A stretch of DNA of 64,000 nt from NCBI GenBank assembly GCA_023079485.1, contig CM041083.1:154522552-154586551 (forward strand), given 5' to 3'. This document shows, one piece after another, positions 57,170 to 64,000 of this stretch; the first letter of the stretch is position 1; each line of letters starts with the position of its first letter. The translations under genes and the position numbers were made by a program. This stretch comes from Archilochus colubris. Its lineage: Eukaryota; Chordata; Aves; Apodiformes; Trochilidae. The notes under the pieces are model-generated. The model was not told the DNA's origin, ran no database searches, and saw only the letters and a list, made by a program, of their open reading frames with translations.

Positions 57170-58312
57170 CTATGGCAACAGCAAAAGGACGACTGAAGAA
57201 AACATTGGTCCATTACTTGATGAGGTTATTCATCTCACAAATAGGGATGAAGATGAAGCAGAGGCATTTAATGACTTCTTCACCTCTGTCTTTAAAGCCA
57301 ATGTCAGGGACCCCCAGAGCACTGGATTGGAGGACTGTGGCTGGTAGAGTGATGGACTTTGAACTTGTATGGGATTTGCTGCTTAAACTGGACTCACTGA
57401 AGTCTATGTATCCCAATGGGATTTATTAATGGGAAATGAGAAAGCTGGTTGATGTTATTGTGAGTGTCTCCGTTATTTATCTATGGTTCTTGGAACTTGG
57501 AGTGGTCCCTGCTGACTGGAAGCTAGCACATATTATTCCAGTTTTCAAGAAAGGCAAGAAGGAAGACCTTGGTAATTATAGCCCTGTCAGTTTCACTTCA
57601 GTGCCTGGTAAAGTTTGTGGATTATTCTGGGAGTTATTGAAAACACTTGGAAGACAATGCAGTCATCCAACAAAGCTAACATGGGTTCATGAAGGGAATG
57701 CTATGCCTTACTAACTTAATATCCTCTTATGACAAGGTTACCCATCTAATAGATGAAGGGAGGACATTGGGGACTTAAATGGGCCAGGGGCACTTTAGAT
57801 TTTAGCAAAGTTTTTAATACTGTCTCTTAGAGTATCTTAACAAAATATCCAGCATACAGCTAGACAGATAAACAATATGATGGATAAATAATTGGCTAAA
57901 GGGTCACGTTCAAATAGTGGTAACTATTGTGAACATTAGTGAACTATAGTGAATATTAACTACTCCCCAGGACTCAGTTTTAGGGACAGTTCTCTACAGT
58001 GTTTTTGCAAATGATCGGGACATAAGTTGAGTGCACATGAAGTAATTTTGCTGATGATATTAAGGAAAGAGCCATTGATTCCCTTGAGTATAGTGAGATC
58101 TTTCAGGGAGACTTTGTTATGCTACAGTGCTGGGATATCACCAATTGTATGAAGTTAAACAAGAAGAAATGCTGTATTCTGTATCTTGATCAGTGTAATC
58201 CTGGATTGTTTATAGATGGAGGGACAAGAGACTGGAGCCCAGACCTGCAGAGACTGGGAACCATAAAAGTTCTCATATCATACAAGAGACCTGTCATAGT
58301 GAGACCACTTTA
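57170..58312 (+). mobile_element. Very old CR1 LINE, reverse-transcriptase region
   Basis: Recognisable order: 'acattggtccattacttgat', 'ttcacctctgtctttaaagc', 'gctgactggaagctagcaca', 'cctgtcagtttcacttcagt', 'cttatgacaaggttacccat', 'gattttagcaaagtttttaa' (motif A region), 'ttttgctgatgatattaa' (FADD region), 'gaagttaaacaagaagaaat'. Many stops. It ends before the C-terminus and has no 3' UTR. Confidence 0.85.
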
Positions 58313-60095
58313 AGTTCTGCTAGTGTCATTTTCAAAAGTAGAACTGAAATATTTCATCATGAGACATGACATAAAATTTTGAGGAGCTGTAACACATTTT
58401 ATATCCTGTTTAAAAAATTGCTGTTTTTTTCAAAAAAGTGTCAATTTATACAACAGAAATAGAGCATTTGTTTGTTTTAGAGAGTTTTAGGTTTTTGGGT
58501 TGGTTGGTTGGTTGGTTGGGGCTTTTGTGTGTTTTTTGGTTTTGGGTTTTGGTTTGTGGGGTTTCTTTTTGTTTGTTTGTGTGTGTTGGTTTTTTTTTTT
58601 CTGGAGACTGTATGTAAGAAGACAGTGCTTATATGCACTTTGTAGTTTCAAAAGTACACTGGGTATGCTTTTTCTTGGTGCCTTTTTCAGAGTTCCACAA
58701 AGTACTCCAAAGGTGGTCTCAGCCCTGAAGATGTCATACACTGTGGCTCAGTAGGACAGCAGGTTCTTGCAGCATATTAGAAACTGAAATGTACATGGTA
58801 GACCTACTTCCCAAATCACTGAAATACAAAATGCTAAATGCTGGTTTCTATACAGTGACTTTCTTACTCAAGCGATTATAGTCTTGAATTGGACATTGCA
58901 ATGGTAGAACCTGACCCTTAAATACCAGCATTTTATTTACAAGTATCAGATATCTGCATAACCCTAACAAAAACACAAAGCTTATAATATCCATATATTT
59001 TAAAGAGCTAGTTAATCCCTCCAAATAAAAGCATCTTTTAGATTTGGGCATAGGACTTCTTACATATACTACATTTTTTCCCCCACTCTAACAAAAATTA
59101 ACAGATCATTTCACATATTTTTTCAAAATTATTCATCTAAATGCAGGCATTTTAAAATTCTTCTTTATATTTAGACATATCCATACTTAGCAATGTTCCA
59201 AAATTGGCTAACATGTAATCAGAGATAATAAAATGGGAAAAAAAAAAGTCTTCCTTAAAAAAAAGGGAAAATACCAAGTATCTATCAAAGAACTTTGTAA
59301 AGAAAAGCTGTTCATTTTACAGCAGAATATCATGTCATCACTATCATTTTCACCATTCTGTCCACTGAAAAATCATGAGTTATTTTTAAATCTACCTTTT
59401 TTATTGATTACATGAAAATTGAAAATCCTCTCTAAAAAAACTAAAAAGTGCCAGATTTTTGCTTTGACTTCAGGGCACAACTGTTCCTTTTCTCTTACTA
59501 TTTATACCTGTTATTTTAACTCTAGCTATAATTTTAACTACCATGATGCCGAAACAAGAACATCTTCCATCCTTTTTTTGAGATAGCAGAGGTAGTCCCC
59601 TCATAAAATGGCAGTTATTGCTTCTTCTTACTTTTTATTTCATAAGAAAACTCTCTCATTCTGCTGTTTGCAGGTTGACACAAGGCCACAGCTGAATCAT
59701 CCAGACAGGTTACATGTCACTGCTCAGTTGCAGTTTAAATTCTTTTCCGTTGTAAATACTAAAACAGACATCAACTCTTAAATACTAATTTATACCCAAA
59801 AGGATTCTCTCTTGAGTCAATCATTTTAAAGTAGTATTAAAGGTTCTACAAATATTTATACCAAATATTTTAACACTTTTTATCATTTCATAGTGTAATA
59901 TATCATAACCAGTGAATAAATGACAGGTGTTAACACATAGAAGTAATATTTGTGAATAAATTGCTAAAATTTTTTTTTTCTTAATTACACCATCTGTTAC
60001 AGTCCATTGTAACATTAAAGTTTATTTTTGTTTTGGATCCATGAAACAAAGTCCAACTGTAGAAAAGGTTGGGTGAGGTCAGACTCACACACCAC
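58313..60095. other. Mostly unique AT-rich DNA with a T/G tract
   Basis: No gene recognised. Contains the tract at 58491-58602. Confidence 0.5.
58491..58602 (+). repeat. T/G-rich tract with (GGTT)n
   Basis: Starts with five 'ggtt' units and continues as TTTG/TTTTGG blocks. Confidence 0.85.
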
Positions 60096-60613
60096 CATAG
60101 AATCTTTCAGGCTGAAAAAGACCTTTAAGTTTATTCAGTCTGACCTTTAACCTATCTCTACTAGCTTAGCACCAGTTCACTGCTAAACCATGTTTCTAAG
60201 TACAATATCTATATGATTTTTAAACACATTCAAGGATGTTGATTCAACCTCTGTTTCCCTGGGCAGCCCTTTCCAGTACTCAATAACCCTTTCTGTAAAG
60301 AAATTTTGAAACCTAGACCTTCTGTCGCCTAACTTGAAGCCATTTCCTCTCCTCCTATCACTAGATTCTAAGGAGAAGAGACTGACCTTCCCTTCATTAC
60401 AGCTTCTTTCAGGTAGCTGTAGAAAGTAATAAAGTCTCCCCTCAGCCTCCTCCTTTTCAGACTAAACAGCCTCAGTTATCTCTGTCACTCCTCATAAGGC
60501 TTTTTTTCCAGACCCTTTACCAACCTTGTTGCTCTTCTTTGGACACACTCCAGCACCTCAATGTCTTTCCTGTGTGGAGGTGTCCAAAACTGAACACAGC
60601 ATCTGAGGTGCAA
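60096..60613 (-). mobile_element. CR1 LINE fragment joined to a tRNA-like sequence
   Basis: Antisense CR1 from its 3' end ('atagaatctttcaggctgaa') to the reverse-transcriptase tail ('ctttggacacactccagcac', 'ccaaaactgaacacagcatc'). Its 5' edge, on the minus strand, lies six bases from a tRNA-Gly-like sequence. Decayed and non-coding. Confidence 0.88.
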
Positions 60614-60619
60614 AGTTGT

Positions 60620-60690
60620 GTGCTGCCCAGGGAATCAAACCCAGGTCGCAAAAATGGGAATCTTGGATGATACAATTGCACCAGCAGCAC
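60620..60690 (-). tRNA. tRNA-Gly(CCC)-like pseudogene
   Basis: On the minus strand the 71 bases start GTGCTGC and end GCAGCAC, a perfect 7-bp acceptor stem. Between them are an A box (TGGTGCAATTG), an anticodon arm CAAGATTCCCATTTTTG with CCC in the loop, and a B box GGTTTGATTCC. It follows the vertebrate tRNA-Gly(CCC) sequence as I know it, with about ten changes and one extra base in the T-stem, which makes it probably non-functional. The following 'ACAA' could be discriminator A plus a decayed CCA, hinting at a retrocopy of a mature tRNA. CR1 sequence begins just downstream. Confidence 0.75.
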
Positions 60691-60937
60691 TGATAAGTTT
60701 CCTTGGTTGGGGAATCTAATCTGCAGTTCAGAAAAAATACAGAATTTATTTTCCCTTTGCATTGGTCCTTGACAAATGGCTTAGAGGGTTATCCAGCCTG
60801 CAGGTATATAGAGATCTGAACTGTATAAGGTTTATAAGGTTCCATAATGCACAAGAACATGAAGGCATCCAGCCTCTACATTTCTCTACTTCATTACAGG
60901 TTACCATAAATATGGCAAAAAAACACCACTAGAATGT

Positions 60938-61072
60938 GAACTATAAAAAAACCCACAAAAAAAACCAGCCAAGCAAAAAAACCCCAAAACCAACAAAAAC
61001 CCACAAATCCCAAACAAAACAAAACAATAAAACCAAACAAAACCCCAAACAAAAACAAACTAAAAAAATACC
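60938..61072 (-). repeat. A/C-rich low-complexity tract
   Basis: The longest A/C tract of the window, with A-runs broken by C, CC and CCCC. Confidence 0.85.
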
Positions 61073-62618
61073 AACCAAGTACGTCTATGATTAAAAAGAT
61101 AATATATCTGAAGTTATTATAAATTACTTGAGCTGCCAGTGATATGGTATCAATCAATAGTATGACAGCAGTTATAATAGCAGCAATCAATCATATAGCA
61201 ACAACTAATAACAACAACAACCAAGTAGATATGTATCATTTCAGATTACTACAAGCTTATCATTAATGATGCAACTTAGATTTCAGAAAGCCACTCCTGA
61301 GGGTAGGACAAACTGATCCTGGAAGGCGATCCAGCCATACCAGGGGTGGGAAGCCAAACCAAACTGACCCCAGAAGTGGCACAAAAGAGGAACTAGTAAA
61401 ATAACAAACTTGAATCTCACATGAATGGTGATTCACATGAAAGAATCTGCAGTCAGTCGGGTATCCCTAGTGAAAGTCCAAAATCTCGTAAGAAGTTCCA
61501 GTGGAATTCAGCCTCCCTAGGAAAGAAAAATTATATGCAGCATGGGAAGTTCACAGAGAGAGGAGCTTCATTTTTGCATAAGTATTAAGTCTTTTTTATA
61601 TCACAGAGATATAAGAAAGCATAGGACATTTGCACTTTCAGCAGCCAATAGATGTTATCTTAATTTTTTTACCTGTTAGAGCCAAGAAAGGATAGTGATT
61701 TTTAGTCTTTCAGACCACTTTTATTTTCCCAGACTATTTCAATTTTTTAAATGATAAATTGCCATTACATAATTTTATTTTTTTTTCTTTTACACTTAGT
61801 AGTGATATCCCAGGATGTGTCCCATTTCTAGATGTACCTGGGTATGCCTTTTCAAGAATGTTTCCTGTTTCCAGGCCTACTTCCCAGGTTCACATTTCCC
61901 AAGTATGCAGGCAGTTTTTCTGTCAGTATTTTGCTCAGTAATTTTTTCCTTCTAGCCTTTACAGCTGCTCACTTCAACATCTCCAACCACCAACAAATAT
62001 TCCCTGGACCGTCCAATGGTACCTTTGTGTTAAAACTGACTTTTTCTGAATTGCATGAAAATGAGAAAAGTGAAACAGTAAATTAAGTAGTACAACATTA
62101 ATAACACTTTCTATCCTAATGAAGACTATGGCTCTGTAAAGCTCTGACTGTTTCTGTAATCTTCTAGCTTGAAATACATTTTAAATGATGCAGCAGGGGG
62201 ACATAATAGAAACTTCCTTAAGTTATAAATGCTTCATATAATAGATAAATCATGCTCCAGTGCCATCAACACAATTTAAATGAAAACTGTAATAAACACA
62301 TTGTCATTTCAAAGGTAAGATGTAAAGCGTTTGTAAACATTCAAGGAAGAAAATCAATAAACTAGGTAGATTGGTTCAGGTTGATGCTTAAGAGCTTTTT
62401 TGAAGGGCATCTGAATCTATGCTACATATAAAGACTAAGAGGAATGCAGAATGTTCCAAATTAATTTCCACAATGTGGATAACCAAATTAAAGTAGGGTG
62501 TTAGAGCAAATACCTTTTTTTGTTGTTATGTATATTTTCATATTGTTAGGTAAATACAAACAGAAAAGTGAATTCGAATATGTTGGGTTGTTAGTTTGAA
62601 ACAAAAAAGATAAAGCAG
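61073..62618. other. Unassigned DNA
   Basis: No gene recognised. The stretch 61260-61540 is slightly GC-richer and might be an unknown repeat. Confidence 0.45.
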
Positions 62619-62888
62619 CCCTGAGGAGATAGATCTCAGAATGCTGGTAGACAATATGTTAACCCTGAGCCAGCCAAGTACCCTTGTGGTAGGGCAGTGG
62701 TATCCTGGGATGAATAAAGAGTGTGGCCAGTACATAGAAAGTCATCCTACCCCTGTATTCTTCCATAGTGAGGAATGCAATGTTCAGTTCTGGATGCAAT
62801 CCTGTGTAATGTATTCTAGAAAATCCTGCTTTATCAGGGGCATTGGACTAGATGATTTCCAGAGGCCCCTTCCAATTCATTGATTTGG
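62619..62888 (+). mobile_element. CR1 LINE 3' fragment with deletions
   Basis: 'atgctggtagacaatatgtt', 'ctgagccagc', 'tgttcagttctgga' and the 3' UTR 'cattggactagatgatttcc' with 'gaggccccttccaa'. Internal coding sequence is missing. Confidence 0.8.
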
Positions 62889-63079
62889 GTATTCAATGAA
62901 AATTTATTTTTAAGTTCTGAAAATGTTGTTCACTTGAACAAGAGTTTAGTTTTGTTTTATTAAAATTTAAACAAAATGCACAGAGCTTTCTTTATTACAT
63001 TCTACAACTCTGAAATCAACATCCAATGTTCTCCTTTGATTCACTGTGCATGTCATCTCATCAGGAAGCATTGTGAGGT

Positions 63080-63310
63080 TCACCAGTCAGCATATATCCT
63101 TGGTAAATCCAAGCTGACTATTCCCAAACTCCTTCTTTCCTTCATGTGTTTAGGCATACTCTCAGGAAAAAAAATGCTGCCAAATCTTCCTTGGACTGAG
63201 GTTATGCTGACTGCCTTGTAGTTCCCTGGACCCTTCTTAATCTCTTTTTTAGGATGGTCAGGACGTTTGCCTAATATTATCACTGGACTGACTATTTCCC
63301 AAAAGATCTT
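63080..63310 (-). mobile_element. Old CR1 LINE fragment, central region
   Basis: Antisense match to the segment before reverse-transcriptase motif A: 'atccaagctgactattccca', 'ccttctttccttcatgtgtt', 'ctgactgccttgtagttccc'. Strongly diverged. Confidence 0.65.
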
Positions 63311-64000
63311 ATTCTACCTACTGATGTACTCAGGCTATTTATGAAACAAAGTGCATGTGACCTAAAAAGCATTATGGATTTGATTAAGGCCTTATTGACA
63401 GAAACAGATATTTGAAGGGGTTTTTTAGTTTATTCTATATGCATTTACGTGTCCTTAATATGGTGATTAAATCCTTAGACTATGAAATCAAAAATTACTG
63501 TGCTTGATCAGAAATAGTTTTCCACTCTGGAAATCTTGTTTTTCAGTCATATCCACTAACTATGTTGACAGTGATAGCTGTTTATCAATATTATTTAAGA
63601 ATACACACTTGGGGAAAAGGAGATACATTTAAATATATTTAACAGGATATAAAAATGAGAGACATTTGATTTTTTTAAGACTATTGGCAGAGTAAGTACA
63701 GCGTAAGATTGCATTGTAGTTTAGAAGGCCAGGAACAAGATTGTTTAGTTATGGTACTATAATATTGTTGATTGCACTGCTCTCAGGTTTTTTGCAAACT
63801 GAGCAGCATATAAATTCAGCTTGCAGAAATCTCAGTTAAGAACATTCACTCTTTTGTCACTATAGATTTTTAATACTACAGAAATCTGTATTAAGTTTCT
63901 ATACTACTTATTCTAATTTATTTTTGGACTTACTGAACTATCCTGATGTTATACTCTACAAAACTTTAAGTATGTAAAGTCAAGAAATTAAAAGAAAGCA
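63311..64000. other. Unique AT-rich DNA to the window end
   Basis: Nothing recognisable. Confidence 0.5.

Overview
The window looks like non-coding, AT-rich DNA from a bird. At least nineteen fragments of CR1 LINE retrotransposons are recognisable on both strands, many ending in the avian CR1 3' octamer repeat (variants of ATTCTATG). They are interspersed with long terminal repeats of endogenous retroviruses. I find no host protein-coding gene. Apart from the CR1 reverse-transcriptase ORF, the open reading frames are short, lack domain signatures and fall in repeats or AT-rich DNA. By my own coordinates CR1 covers roughly one fifth of the window and LTR elements roughly one tenth. Species, chromosome and repeat-family names cannot be fixed without a database.

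Layout. 1-774: an LTR with a CR1 3' end inserted in it. 775-8587: mostly unique DNA with GT/AC-rich tracts. 8588-11215: a young, 5'-truncated CR1 whose ORF2 is open except for one nonsense codon, bounded by an unusually long 86-bp direct repeat and a TTTAG-rich filler at its 5' junction. 11216-14335: two older CR1 pieces. 14336-14922: a solo LTR with a perfect 5-bp target duplication. 19576-20922: an antisense CR1 split by a related LTR. 21517-22862: an old CR1 lacking its 3' end. 26075-27159: a compact element with two short LTRs, a polypurine tract and a 6-bp target duplication. 27530-33295: four CR1 copies, one split by an antisense LTR. 33286-36030: a cluster of LTR-type elements including a 644-bp palindromic element at 34303-34946. 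36031-46780: mostly unique DNA with small CR1 pieces. 46780-50165: a CR1 and another antisense LTR. 50166-57097: unique AT-rich DNA. 57170-63310: old CR1 pieces, including one fused to a tRNA-Gly(CCC)-like sequence.

The most interesting object is the palindrome at 34303-34946. Two arms of about 250 bp, related to the short LTRs of the 26-kb element, face each other around a tandem pair of tRNA-like sequences. The whole unit has TG...CA ends and a perfect 6-bp target duplication, so it seems to have integrated as a unit. Next in interest are the 86-bp duplication with TTTAG filler around the young CR1, the compact two-LTR element, and the tRNA-Gly/CR1 chimera. The elements are nested in both directions (CR1 in LTR, LTR in CR1), so their relative order of arrival can be read.
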